A stretch of 64,000 nt of DNA from an uncultured Bacteroidales bacterium (GCA_947303335.1 CAMYYB010000001.1:1-64000), one strand, 5' to 3'. Counted from the first letter of the stretch, positions 1 through 7,910 are shown. The notes: generated from the letters alone by a model not told the origin. Numbers and translations: made by a program.

Positions 1-74
1 ATTCGGATAACCAATTGATGCTCTTTTGATTGCTTATATCGAACTCACGTTAATATAAATCACGATTAATATTG

Positions 75-104
75 AAGAGCCGGCAGCGTAAGTTGCCGGC
101 TCTT
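75..104 (-). terminator. Hairpin downstream of hydG
   Basis: An 11-bp perfect inverted repeat (75-85 with 94-104, 8-nt loop, GC-rich core) lies just past the hydG stop on the minus strand. The following T-run is weak, so termination is inferred. Nothing else is seen in bases 1-146. Confidence 0.55.
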
Positions 105-146
105 GGTAACTAACTACAATTCTGAGGAATCTGTTGTATCTTTTGA

Positions 147-1601
147 TTAGAAATAAAGGTCTCTCTCTCCGTTCTTGATGCGCTCGATACGGCTCTTCAG
201 CTCGTCCAAGAACTTCGGGTCGACATTCTTGAAGTTGTTCTCGATGCACTTCCAGCCCTTGGCGGCAACCTCGGGGGTAGCATAGTCCATCAGATACTCA
301 GTGAGGGTCAGGATGGCGTTGGGCGTGCAGTAACGCTTGATGAAGCCCGGTACGCTGAACTCCATAAAGTGCTCACCGGTTCTGCCCAAACGGTAGCAAG
401 CCGTGCAGAAGCTCGGGATGAAGTCGTGGTCCAACAGTTCATCGATAGTCTCGCCCAAGCTGCGGTCGTCGCCAATCTTGAACTGCTCGCGGTGCAGGTT
501 CTGGTTCTCCTGCTTGTCGCTGTTCTTCTCCTCTTCCTCATGGTGGTATTTGTAGTCGCCAATCTGCAGGTTGGTGCCACCGTCAATCTGTGAGATACCG
601 TATTCGATGGCTTTCACGCGGAAAGCGGCATCCTCGCGGGCGGTCAGAATCATACCCGTATAAGGCACAGCGAGACGGAAGATGGCGATAATCTTCTCAA
701 AAGTATCATCATCCACGAAATACTTCTTGTCGATGCTCAATCCTGAAGCATCCTTGATACGCGGGAAGGAGATGGTGTGCGGACCCACGTTGAAGCAAGC
801 CTCCAGGTGGTTGGTGTGGCGAATCATAGCCAGCACCTCATAACGCCAGTCATACAAGCCGAAGAGGATACCGAGACCGTTGTCGTCGATGCCGGCCTGC
901 TGGGCGCGGTCCATCGAGGTCAGGCGGTAGTTGTAGTCGCCCTTCTTGGTATTAATGGGGTGGTATTCGTTGTAGATCTCGGGGCAATAGGTCTCCTGGA
1001 AGATCTGGTAGGTGCCGATGCCCGCCTCTTTCACGATGCGGAAGCCTTCCACATCCAAAGGAGCGGCGTTGATGTTGACGCGGCGGATGCTGCCCTTGCC
1101 TTTCTTGGTGGCGTAGGTCACCTTCACGGTGTGGGCGATGTACTCGGGCGAGTATTTCGGCGACTCGCCATAGACGAGGATAAGACGCTTCTGGCCGTCG
1201 TCTTCAAGGGCCTCCACGTTGCGGATGAGTTCTTCATCGGTCAGCGTGGTGCGGATTTGCTCCTTATTTGAGGAGCGGAAGCCGCAATAAACGCAATTGT
1301 TGACGCAATAGTTGCCCACATACAAGGGGGCAAACAACACGATGCGGTTGCCGTAAATGCGGCGTTTCAGCTCGCGGGCGCCTTCCTTAATCTCTTCCAC
1401 CAGCGCGGGGTCGGTGGTGTTGACGAGGACGGCGGTCTCCTCCATCGTCAGACGGTTCTTGTCCAATGACTTCTGGATGATTTCGCGCACACGCTCAGGG
1501 GTGCTCTTGGTGTTGTTGATGTAGTCCCAAATCTCTTCCGATGAGATGAACGGCTTGTTAGGCTCGTCCGGGATGCGGCATTTTTCAGGATGAAATTGCA
1601 T
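147..1601 (-). CDS. hydG: [FeFe]-hydrogenase maturation radical SAM enzyme HydG
   Basis: 484 aa. HydG is the radical SAM tyrosine lyase that splits tyrosine to p-cresol and dehydroglycine and yields the CO and CN- ligands of the hydrogenase H-cluster. The radical-SAM CX3CX2C motif is visible (CVNNCVYC, about residue 100). The C-terminal cysteine region that separates HydG from ThiH is present (FCTACYRLGRTGEHF, about residue 395), and length fits HydG. It lies 18 bp behind the TM1266-family gene, with which it probably forms an operon. HydE, HydF and the hydrogenase are not in the window. The gene implies an anaerobic, H2-metabolising host. Confidence 0.95.
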   Translation of the reverse strand: MQFHPEKCRIPDEPNKPFISSEEIWDYINNTKSTPERVREIIQKSLDKNRLTMEETAVLVNTTDPALVEEIKEGARELKRRIYGNRIVLFAPLYVGNYCVNNCVYCGFRSSNKEQIRTTLTDEELIRNVEALEDDGQKRLILVYGESPKYSPEYIAHTVKVTYATKKGKGSIRRVNINAAPLDVEGFRIVKEAGIGTYQIFQETYCPEIYNEYHPINTKKGDYNYRLTSMDRAQQAGIDDNGLGILFGLYDWRYEVLAMIRHTNHLEACFNVGPHTISFPRIKDASGLSIDKKYFVDDDTFEKIIAIFRLAVPYTGMILTAREDAAFRVKAIEYGISQIDGGTNLQIGDYKYHHEEEEKNSDKQENQNLHREQFKIGDDRSLGETIDELLDHDFIPSFCTACYRLGRTGEHFMEFSVPGFIKRYCTPNAILTLTEYLMDYATPEVAAKGWKCIENNFKNVDPKFLDELKSRIERIKNGERDLYF

Positions 1602-1619
1602 AGCTGTTATGTTTTTGAA

Positions 1620-1862
1620 TTAATGATTCTTGAGTAGCGCCGACTTCACCTCGATGCCTTCGATGCGACCCAATTGGCCTGTGAGGGAACCGATCTTGTC
1701 GGTGGTGCCTTCAAAGATGACGGAAATAAGGCTGTAATGCTCGCGGGGAAAACCCTGTCGGCAGATAATGATGCCCGCATGACGGGACAGCACCGCGTTC
1801 ACTTGCGGCGCGGCTTCGCGGTTTTCCACATAAATAAGGACTGTGCCTATTCTCCTTTCCAT
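1620..1862 (-). CDS. TM1266-family iron-only hydrogenase system putative regulator
   Basis: 80 aa, an ACT-like/NikR-C-like fold small protein of the TM1266 family. Members are encoded with HydE/F/G genes and are called putative hydrogenase-system regulators; the true role is not established. The sequence begins MERRIGTVLIYVENRE and keeps the family's HAGIIICRQGFP segment. A strong Shine-Dalgarno (GGAGGA on the minus strand) precedes the ATG. It is first in a two-gene operon with hydG, 18 bp upstream of it, which supports the assignment. Confidence 0.85.
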   Translation of the reverse strand: MERRIGTVLIYVENREAAPQVNAVLSRHAGIIICRQGFPREHYSLISVIFEGTTDKIGSLTGQLGRIEGIEVKSALLKNH

Positions 1863-1961
1863 TTGAAGTTCCTCCGGATCAGATGATTATGATTCCCGCA
1901 CTGGCCTTGATGTCAACATGTTGTCTTCATCGCAGTGTTGTACGGCTTTATTTTGCGGCTG

Positions 1962-1969
1962 CAAAAGTA
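1962..1969 (-). promoter_or_regulatory. -7 box for the TM1266/hydG operon
   Basis: TACTTTTG on the minus strand matches the Bacteroidota TAnnTTTG -7 consensus, about 100 bp upstream of the first gene. Confidence 0.55.
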
Positions 1970-2010
1970 AGACTTTCCAGGCTATTAATCTCTGATTTTG
2001 ACGAAAAAAA

Positions 2011-2511
2011 TCAAATGTCTTCGATTTCCTCAGCAGTCAGACCCGTGTATCTCGATATCTGTTGTGTTGTCATTCCGTCATTTTTCATGCGTTTAGCAGT
2101 TTGGATAAGGTTCTTATGAACGGCGGATTCAGCAACAAATTGATTGTTTTTCTCCCATTCTTCCCAATTTGTTTCGGCAAGATAGCGTGTCACTTGCTCA
2201 CGCAAAGGTGGAAGCTCTTGTTGAATAATATCCCACACCGTTTGTACATTAATCTGATAATAGTCGTGAACAAGAACATGACGCAGTTTCATTATCCCGT
2301 TCCAATCGGTTTCAGGATGATTCTCGCAAAAGGCTTTTGTTAAGTGAAAGGCTGCCTCACCAACAATTTCTATGTTTTTCACTACTGCGTAGTACAACAT
2401 ATCACCAACCCGAAGGTCATCACAGGTTTTGCCTTCAGTAAAGACGAAAACTTTATTGATGGCATCAATAATATGCTCCAGTCTGGAACGGTCTTTAAGC
2501 GGCTCTCTCAT
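2011..2511 (-). CDS. hepT: HepT-like HEPN ribonuclease toxin (DUF86), extended C-terminus
   Basis: 166 aa. HEPN toxins of HepT/MntA systems are RNases with an RX4HXY active site, silenced by MntA-catalysed AMPylation of the motif tyrosine (known for the family). Here R77, H82 and Y84 form the motif in RHVLVHDYY. The reading frame overlaps the upstream mntA by 17 nt, typical of translational coupling. Oddity: about 40 residues follow the normal HepT end; this tail (AKRMKNDGMTTQQISRYTGL) resembles the helical tail found at the end of Rpn/PD-(D/E)XK proteins in Bacteroidota. The second HepT at 3682-4056 lacks it. Confidence 0.88.
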   Translation of the reverse strand: MREPLKDRSRLEHIIDAINKVFVFTEGKTCDDLRVGDMLYYAVVKNIEIVGEAAFHLTKAFCENHPETDWNGIMKLRHVLVHDYYQINVQTVWDIIQQELPPLREQVTRYLAETNWEEWEKNNQFVAESAVHKNLIQTAKRMKNDGMTTQQISRYTGLTAEEIEDI

Positions 2512-2791
2512 AAATCAGAATTTTATCATGATTAACACTATCAACAGCAAAAGAAGCTAAACAACCTTCTTCTACAAAATCTACGCTTCTGTCAAGCAAC
2601 ACCTCGAGATCATTCCACATACCGAAAAACTTCAGTCCTATGGGTTGTGAACGGTCGAGAACCACTAGAATATCCACATCACTTAAAGGCGTTTGCTCAT
2701 CACGGGCAAACGAACCGAACAACCAAGCTTTCAGCACAGGTTGGTTGGCAAAATACCTTGAAACAATATGCCGTATTTCTTCCTTATCCAT
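2495..2791 (-). CDS. mntA: MntA-like minimal nucleotidyltransferase antitoxin
   Basis: 98 aa. MntA antitoxins transfer AMP to the HEPN toxin. The pol-beta-type motif GSX10DXD is intact: G26-S27 followed by D38-V-D40 (WLFGSFARDEQ...SDVDILVVLD). It is the promoter-proximal gene of a two-gene cassette and its 3' end overlaps hepT by 17 nt. It closely resembles the second MntA at 4040-4339, so the two cassettes are paralogues. Confidence 0.9.
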   Translation of the reverse strand: MDKEEIRHIVSRYFANQPVLKAWLFGSFARDEQTPLSDVDILVVLDRSQPIGLKFFGMWNDLEVLLDRSVDFVEEGCLASFAVDSVNHDKILIYERAA

Positions 2792-2816
2792 TTAGCTTTA
2801 GATCATTTTCTGCCTG

Positions 2817-2824
2817 CAAAAATA
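2817..2824 (-). promoter_or_regulatory. -7 box for mntA-hepT cassette 1
   Basis: TATTTTTG on the minus strand, 25 bp upstream of the mntA start. The same sequence context (CTGCAAAAATAACAA on the plus strand) precedes cassette 2. Confidence 0.55.
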
Positions 2825-2865
2825 ACAAATTTTCTACAAATCCGCTTACTTTTCTAAAAAAGTGC

Positions 2866-2873
2866 TACATTTG
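2866..2873 (+). promoter_or_regulatory. -7 box upstream of structured leader
   Basis: TACATTTG matches TAnnTTTG and points toward the leader RNA and lipoprotein gene at 3163. It is divergent from the mntA promoter 42 bp away. Confidence 0.5.
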
Positions 2874-2944
2874 CAGCGGTTCTTTGGCGGTTTTGTGCCG
2901 CCTTACATATCGAACTAAGAAGCGTTATGCTTGACTTGTGAATG

Positions 2945-3050
2945 AAAACGTAGGAAATTTTCATCAAAAGAACAAGGATAGTATAATGGTTCGCGCCTTT
3001 TGGCGTGGGCTTTTATCCTTTCTTTTCTTTTGGGTTTTCCTACGACCTTC
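2945..3050 (+). ncRNA. Nested-hairpin leader RNA or structured ncRNA
   Basis: Three coaxial stems are seen: 2949-2957 with 3036-3044 (CGTAGGAAA/TTTCCTACG), 2974-2980 with 3014-3020 (AAGGATA/TATCCTT), and 2988-2997 with 3002-3011 closed by a UUUU loop, including G-U pairs. The element lies between a promoter and a lipoprotein ATG. An open frame runs through it from 2938, but the translated peptide looks like a phantom ORF. Whether it is a riboregulator of the downstream gene or an independent RNA cannot be told from sequence. Confidence 0.55.
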
Positions 3051-3162
3051 ATTCAGAGAAACGGTATATCAGTGCCACGCTTCTTTTGTATTTAATTGCC
3101 TTTTAAGGTGCTGGAGAGGAATACTTAAAGGTTGTGCCCGACACGAATTTAGGGAGTTTCTA

Positions 3163-3546
3163 ATGAAAAAAGCCACAAAATTATTTGTTGTTTTATTGAG
3201 TTTGGTTATTATAGTTCTCAATACATCTTGTTCAAATGATAACACAAAAAAATACGAAAAGCTAATTATTGGACAATGGCAAGTCAATAACGCACACAAA
3301 CAACTAAACGCTAATTCAGTTCTTATTTGGGAATTTGCACCAGGAGGGTCTTTTATTAGTTACGATGATCACATTTGGTCTGGAGCATATGTGATAAACA
3401 ATGACAAACTCTCGATTTCTTTCCCATCTACAAACGAATTGTGGAATTATAACATTATAAATCTTGACAATGATTATCTTGAACTCGATGAAATATACGA
3501 TGATGGAACATTTAGTCGTTGTTTATTAACAAGATGGTCTAATTAA
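3163..3546 (+). CDS. Small predicted lipoprotein, unknown function
   Basis: 127 aa from the ATG at 3163. I chose this start because it opens a typical lipoprotein signal peptide (MKKATKLFVVLLSL, lipobox LNTSC, Cys about 24). The longer open frame from 2938 would translate through a strongly base-paired leader. The mature part (IIGQWQVNNAHKQLN, then several beta-strand-like stretches) looks like a lipocalin-like beta barrel of the 'GxW' type common in Bacteroidota, but I do not recognise a specific family. A strong terminator follows at 3598. Confidence 0.7.
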   Translation: MKKATKLFVVLLSLVIIVLNTSCSNDNTKKYEKLIIGQWQVNNAHKQLNANSVLIWEFAPGGSFISYDDHIWSGAYVINNDKLSISFPSTNELWNYNIINLDNDYLELDEIYDDGTFSRCLLTRWSN

Positions 3547-3597
3547 TAGGTTCTAATTCTATCAGATTTGAAACTAGTTCTGTAAACAAGAACCCTA

Positions 3598-3625
3598 CCC
3601 GCAAGAAATCCTCTTGCGGGTTTTA
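3598..3625 (+). terminator. Rho-independent terminator of lipoprotein gene
   Basis: A 9-bp perfect stem (3598-3606 with 3612-3620, CCCGCAAGA/TCTTGCGGG) is followed by TTTTATTTT. Confidence 0.85.
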
Positions 3626-3681
3626 TTTTGCTGTCAATCAAATTGTTCTAGCAACATCGGAGCACAGAAAGAATGACTTTT

Positions 3682-4056
3682 TTAATCCTCTTGCTTTTCC
3701 CAAGCCTTCCAATCGGTATCGGATAAATATTGGGAAACATGAGCTTGTAACTCGGGGATTTCATTGTGAATCACACTGAAAACAACCTCACTATCCACTT
3801 GGAAATACTCATGAACAAGGAAATTCCGCATGTCACCGATACTACGCCATTCCACTTCAGGATGAGCTTCTTTAAACTGTTCGGTAAGCATACGAGCCGC
3901 CTCACTAATGATTTCGATGTTCTTCACAATGCCATAATACCGCAAGACATCGGCTTCGAGTTCCTCTTCCGATAAGTCTCCAGCATGAGTCTGAAGGCGT
4001 TGGATAGCCTCTGCGATATGCTCCAATCTCATTTTGTCCTTAATTCGCTCTCTCAT
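3682..4056 (-). CDS. hepT: HepT-like HEPN ribonuclease toxin (DUF86), second copy
   Basis: 124 aa, the usual length for HepT. The RX4HXY site is at R77, H82, Y84 (RNFLVHEYF). It aligns with the first HepT (shared DKxRLEHIxxAI start and VKNIEIIxEAA segment) but lacks the C-terminal extension. It overlaps the upstream mntA by 17 nt, the same arrangement as cassette 1. It is expected to act as an RNase toxin controlled by AMPylation. Confidence 0.9.
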   Translation of the reverse strand: MRERIKDKMRLEHIAEAIQRLQTHAGDLSEEELEADVLRYYGIVKNIEIISEAARMLTEQFKEAHPEVEWRSIGDMRNFLVHEYFQVDSEVVFSVIHNEIPELQAHVSQYLSDTDWKAWEKQED

Positions 4057-4339
4057 ACAGCAATATTTTATCGTGTTCGGCAGATTGGCGGGCGAAGGGT
4101 AACAACCCCTTTTCAGTTACCAAATCAACATCTTTCAGAAGCAGGTCTTGCAAATCAAGCCTCATGCCGCTCAACTTGAAAAGACCGACATGAGCATCGC
4201 TGTCAAGCAACACCATAATATCTATATCGCTGTCCTCGCGTTGCTCACCACGAGCATACGAGCCAAACAGCCATGCTTTCAACACAGGCTGTTTCGCAAA
4301 ATATGCTGCAATAATCTGTTGTAACTGCTGTTTGTCCAT
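4040..4339 (-). CDS. mntA: MntA-like minimal nucleotidyltransferase antitoxin, second copy
   Basis: 99 aa from the ATG at 4339 (MDKQQLQQIIAAYF), chosen because it aligns with the first MntA start; an in-frame ATG lies 36 nt upstream but precedes no clear ribosome site and adds an unrelated peptide. The GSX10DXD motif is intact (FGSYARGE...SDIDIMVLLD). It is co-transcribed with hepT and forms the antitoxin of the pair. Confidence 0.9.
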   Translation of the reverse strand: MDKQQLQQIIAAYFAKQPVLKAWLFGSYARGEQREDSDIDIMVLLDSDAHVGLFKLSGMRLDLQDLLLKDVDLVTEKGLLPFARQSAEHDKILLYERAN

Positions 4340-4363
4340 TCGACATAGATGCTTTATCGCCTG

Positions 4364-4371
4364 CAAAAATA
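4364..4371 (-). promoter_or_regulatory. -7 box for mntA-hepT cassette 2
   Basis: TATTTTTG on the minus strand, 24 bp before the mntA ATG, in the same sequence context as cassette 1. Confidence 0.55.
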
Positions 4372-4458
4372 ACAATTTTTCTGCAAATCCGCCTATTCTT
4401 TCAAAAATGTGCTTTCTGGTTTGTTTTTACCTTTTTTCAGCGGAATAAAGATTTTTGC

Positions 4459-4466
4459 TATTTTTG
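4459..4466 (+). promoter_or_regulatory. -7 box for the DHS-like gene
   Basis: TATTTTTG, 44 bp upstream of the ATG at 4511. Confidence 0.55.
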
Positions 4467-4510
4467 CAACCTTAAATCTTGAAATCTTGAAATCACAAAA
4501 TACAACAAAA

Positions 4511-5545
4511 ATGGAAAAGAAAGACCTACTGAAAGACGTTGTCGAACATATCGACATCAAGAAGTACGACTCAACGGAATTGATTAATGCGATGCGCAAA
4601 ATGTCCTTCACCTCGCGTGATACGGCCCGCGCTGCCGACATCCTCTGTCAGATGATTGCCGAGAAGGACTGTACCAACATTCTCACCATTGCAGGCTCCA
4701 CCTCAGCTGCCGGCTGTATGCAGGTGTATGTGGAGATGGTTCGCAACAAGATGGTCGACGCTGTGGTCAGCACTGGTGCCAGCATCATTGATATGGACCT
4801 CTTCGAGGCTTTGGGTTACAAGCATTACATCGGCACGAAGGAGAACGTCATTCCCGACACCAAGCTGCGTGAGCTTTATATCGACCGCATCTATGATACC
4901 TTCATCGACGAGGAAGAGCTGCAGGCCTGCGACCAAGCCACCTGCGACGTGGCCGACACCCTGGAGTGCCGTCCCTACAGCAGCCGCGAGTTCCTCTATG
5001 AGGTCGGCAAATGGCTGGCCAACGGTCACGGCGTGAAGAAAGAGAGCCTCATCCAGACCTGCTACGAATGCGGCGTGCCGATCTTCTGCCCCGCCTTCAG
5101 CGACAGCTCGGCTGGCTTCGGCATCGGCAAACACCAGTGGCTCCGCAAGAAAGCCGGCAAGCCTTACGTGAGCATCGACTCAGTAGCCGACTTCCTTGAA
5201 CTCACTGAAATCAAGATGAACAGCCCACAATCGGGTCTCTTCATGGTCGGTGGCGGTACGCCTAAGAACTTCGCACAGGACACTGTGGTTTGCGCTGAGA
5301 TTCTTGGTGTTGAAGTCCCGATGCACAAATATGCCATCCAAATCACTGTGGCTGATGTCCGCGACGGTGCCTGCTCCTCATCGACGCTGCTTGAGGCGGG
5401 TAGCTGGGGCAAGGTGAGCGAAGAGCTGCAACAGATGGTCTATGCCGAAGGCACTACTGTCATTCCCGCTATCGTCAGTTATGCCTACCACAACGCCCCT
5501 TGGCGTGAACGTGAGTACAAGAATTGGCAGAAATTATATCATTAA
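4511..5545 (+). CDS. Deoxyhypusine synthase-like protein
   Basis: 344 aa from the ATG at 4511; the open frame extends upstream to 4409 but that part crosses the promoter. The family fold binds NAD and transfers an aminobutyl group from a polyamine. The lysine that carries the imine in true deoxyhypusine synthases is kept in EAGSWGKV (about residue 300), and SGLFMVGGGTPKNF is a family hallmark. Bacteria lack eIF5A, so the acceptor cannot be the eukaryotic one; a small polyamine is more likely (inference). The next gene, 64 bp on, is an arginase/agmatinase relative, pointing to polyamine metabolism. Confidence 0.88.
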   Translation: MEKKDLLKDVVEHIDIKKYDSTELINAMRKMSFTSRDTARAADILCQMIAEKDCTNILTIAGSTSAAGCMQVYVEMVRNKMVDAVVSTGASIIDMDLFEALGYKHYIGTKENVIPDTKLRELYIDRIYDTFIDEEELQACDQATCDVADTLECRPYSSREFLYEVGKWLANGHGVKKESLIQTCYECGVPIFCPAFSDSSAGFGIGKHQWLRKKAGKPYVSIDSVADFLELTEIKMNSPQSGLFMVGGGTPKNFAQDTVVCAEILGVEVPMHKYAIQITVADVRDGACSSSTLLEAGSWGKVSEELQQMVYAEGTTVIPAIVSYAYHNAPWREREYKNWQKLYH

Positions 5546-5555
5546 ATAGCTCAAA

Positions 5556-5593
5556 GCCTATGGCTGACGGCAACGTTGCCGTCAGCCATAGGC
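5556..5593. repeat. 38-bp perfect palindrome between two polyamine genes
   Basis: Each 19-bp arm (5556-5574, GCCTATGGCTGACGGCAAC) pairs perfectly with 5575-5593, with no spacer. It fills the gap between the DHS-like and arginase-like genes. It could be a processing or attenuation hairpin, or a REP-like insertion. Confidence 0.85.
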
Positions 5594-5609
5594 CATAAGC
5601 CAAAAAGAC

Positions 5610-6785
5610 ATGGACATCAGCGTTTTCCTTGAACCCGTCCCCGAAAAATGTTTCGGCAAAAAAAACCGTCCAGGAAAGAGGTTTCTGGGCGAGACCCTTA
5701 CTATCTATCAGAACGAAAACGAGTTCCCCATCCTCGATGGCGTGAGCTTGGCCTTGTTGGGCGTCAAGGAGGAACGCGGTGCCATCGACAACAAAGGCTG
5801 CGGAGACGGTGTGGACTATATCCGCAAGGCATTCTATCAACTCTTCGACCACTGGCCTGAACTGAACATCATCGACATAGGTAACATCAAGTTAGGGAAG
5901 GAAAGCAACGACACTTATTTTGCCCTCAACCAAGTGCTTATGGAGTTGTTTAAGCACAAGATACTGCCTATCGTCATCGGAGCGGGACAGGATGCCACCT
6001 TCACGATGTACCAGGTGTATGAGCCTACGGGCAAACTTATTAATATCACTGCCATCGACCCCATGTTCGACATCGGCAATGATCAGGAAGCACTCAACTC
6101 ACACTCCTACATGAGTCACATCATCCTCCACCAGCCTAATTTCCTGTTCAACTTCACCAACATCGGCTACCAGTCGTATTATGTCTCGAAGGAGAATATA
6201 GAGCTGATGAAGCAGTTGCTCTTCGAGGCTTATAGGCTGGGAAATGTCAAACAAGACATCGAGTTGACCGAGCCGCTGATCCGCAATGCCCACATCGTGA
6301 GTTTCGATATCGCCTCCGTCAGGGCCGCTGATGCGCCAGGGGTGAAAAATGCCTCGCCCAATGGCTTCGATGGAGAAGAAGCCTGCCGTATGGCCCGTTA
6401 TGCCGGGCTGAACTACAAGCTTTCGTCCATCGGTTTTTTCGAGTACAACCCACATTACGACATCAACTCGCGTACAGCCAACCTCGTTGCTGAGATGATT
6501 TGGTACTTCATCGAAGGCTTCTCCAAAAGGATAGACGACACTCCGACCCCTGAGAGCCAGGATTTCATGCGCTACAACGTGCAAATCGATGAGGTTGATG
6601 AAGACTTGGTGTTTCTTTGCCACAAGGTCACGGGCAAATGGTGGATGGATATCCTGTTTGTCACCGAAAGTGGAATGCGTTTAGAAAGGCATCAGTACAT
6701 CCCTTGCTCTAAGGAAGACTACAACCAGGCTATGCGCAATGAACTGCCCGACATCTGGTGGCAGTTCTATCAGAAGGTGATGTGA
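5610..6785 (+). CDS. Arginase/agmatinase-family protein with altered metal site
   Basis: 391 aa, longer than the usual 300-aa ureohydrolase. The fold is recognised from VIGAGQDATF (normally GGxHS), ITAIDPMFDIG (normally DAHxD) and SFDIASVRAADAPG (normally SxDxDxxDPxxxPG). Several histidine and aspartate Mn ligands are therefore replaced, so ordinary arginase or agmatinase activity is doubtful. It follows the DHS-like gene and is probably co-transcribed with it. Alternatives: a formimidoylglutamase-like hydrolase using another metal geometry, or a non-catalytic partner of the DHS-like enzyme. Confidence 0.8.
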   Translation: MDISVFLEPVPEKCFGKKNRPGKRFLGETLTIYQNENEFPILDGVSLALLGVKEERGAIDNKGCGDGVDYIRKAFYQLFDHWPELNIIDIGNIKLGKESNDTYFALNQVLMELFKHKILPIVIGAGQDATFTMYQVYEPTGKLINITAIDPMFDIGNDQEALNSHSYMSHIILHQPNFLFNFTNIGYQSYYVSKENIELMKQLLFEAYRLGNVKQDIELTEPLIRNAHIVSFDIASVRAADAPGVKNASPNGFDGEEACRMARYAGLNYKLSSIGFFEYNPHYDINSRTANLVAEMIWYFIEGFSKRIDDTPTPESQDFMRYNVQIDEVDEDLVFLCHKVTGKWWMDILFVTESGMRLERHQYIPCSKEDYNQAMRNELPDIWWQFYQKVM

Positions 6786-6848
6786 CGAAGGGGGCGATGA
6801 AAGGCCAAACGTTCTGTGTTGAAAAACACCAGAAACGGGAAAAAGTGC

Positions 6849-6856
6849 TATTTTTG
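6849..6856 (+). promoter_or_regulatory. -7 box for Sel1-repeat lipoprotein
   Basis: TATTTTTG, 24 bp upstream of the ATG at 6881. Confidence 0.55.
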
Positions 6857-6880
6857 CAGCCCAAATGAAATCATGCAACG

Positions 6881-7774
6881 ATGAAGAGCGTCTTTATACT
6901 ATTTGCCGCGGCCCTGATGTTAACGGCTTGTGGCCAGAATGAGAATAAACAACAGGAACAAACCGAAGAGAAAAAGGTAATCGTCCCGCCCGGGATGCCT
7001 GTCGCCCCGATGCCGCGACCGCAAAGCCCTGAGCTTATACAGCCTGACATCCAGACCTCCGACCCACAGCAGCACGTGTTGAAGCTGGAGGAAGGCCAGC
7101 CCTTGGACCTCTCGCAGCTGATGGGTCAGCGGAAGACCTTGGGCGAGCAGGTGGCTGAAAAAATCGATACTGTCCGCTATCAGGCCGAGCAAGGCAAAGC
7201 TGACTATCAGTATCTTATGGGTGCCAGTTACGAGTACGGCTGGGGCGTGAAGGAGGATGACGCTGAGGCCATGAAATGGTACCGCAAGGCTGCTGAACAG
7301 AAGCAGAAGGCTTCCTACAACGCCATCGGTAACTTCTATCGTATGGGCAAGGGCGTGAAAGCCGATGCCAAAGAGGCCATGAGGTGGTATCAGTTAGGAG
7401 CCAATGCCGGCGACGCACAGGCCATGCTGAACGTGGGCAACTGCTATTTCTACGGCATGGGAGCCTCAAAGGATGAGGCACAGGCCTTGAAGTGGTGGGA
7501 GCGTGCCGCAGAGGGCAACAACGCTTATGCCCAGTCGCAAATGGGCGACTGCTACCTCTACGGTCTCGGTGTGGAGCAGAACCCTGTAAAAGCCGCCGAG
7601 TACTACACCAAAGCTGCCGATGCCAACATCGCCAACGCCCAATACCGCTTGGGTCTCCTCTATTACTACGGCCAAGGTGTAGCCGCCGACCGCACTCACG
7701 CCAAGCTCCTCCTCCAAAAAGCTCGCGACGGCGGCGAAAAGGAGGCACAGGAGTTTCTGAAGAAGAATTTCTGA
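6881..7774 (+). CDS. Sel1-like repeat lipoprotein
   Basis: 297 aa. The lipoprotein signal peptide (LMLTACGQ, Cys 17) places it on the cell envelope. A low-complexity linker (residues 20-70) leads to about five Sel1-like TPR-type repeats of 36 aa (for example AMKWYRKAAEQ, AMRWYQLGANAGD, ALKWWERAAEGN, AAEYYTKAAD). Such repeats scaffold protein contacts; no catalytic domain is visible. The gene is monocistronic with its own promoter, and its partner is unknown. Confidence 0.9.
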   Translation: MKSVFILFAAALMLTACGQNENKQQEQTEEKKVIVPPGMPVAPMPRPQSPELIQPDIQTSDPQQHVLKLEEGQPLDLSQLMGQRKTLGEQVAEKIDTVRYQAEQGKADYQYLMGASYEYGWGVKEDDAEAMKWYRKAAEQKQKASYNAIGNFYRMGKGVKADAKEAMRWYQLGANAGDAQAMLNVGNCYFYGMGASKDEAQALKWWERAAEGNNAYAQSQMGDCYLYGLGVEQNPVKAAEYYTKAADANIANAQYRLGLLYYYGQGVAADRTHAKLLLQKARDGGEKEAQEFLKKNF

Positions 7775-7837
7775 GGCAACCGCCGAGGTGAAAATGTTGA
7801 AAAAAACGCCTCTAAAAAATCATACCCCAAAAACAGG

Positions 7838-7891
7838 CACTCGAGTGAAATCATCGATTCACTCGAGTCAATCGATGATTTCACTCGAGTG
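7838..7891. repeat. 54-bp CTCGAG palindrome, copy 1
   Basis: Arms 7838-7859 and 7870-7891 are perfect 22-bp inverse complements around a 10-bp centre that itself contains ACTCGAGT. CTCGAG therefore occurs three times at fixed spacing. The flank GAAGCGAAAAAATG is shared with copy 2 at 46686-46739, which lies in opposite orientation. The rest of 7775-8086 holds the GGCGGC hairpin and the promoter of the next gene. Confidence 0.9.
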
Positions 7892-7910
7892 AAGCGAAAA
7901 AATGCCCCGT

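Noticed and set aside
2938..3162. N-terminal extension of the lipoprotein ORF as real coding sequence
   Set aside because: The region is a promoter-proximal, strongly base-paired leader, and the ATG at 3163 begins a textbook lipoprotein signal peptide.
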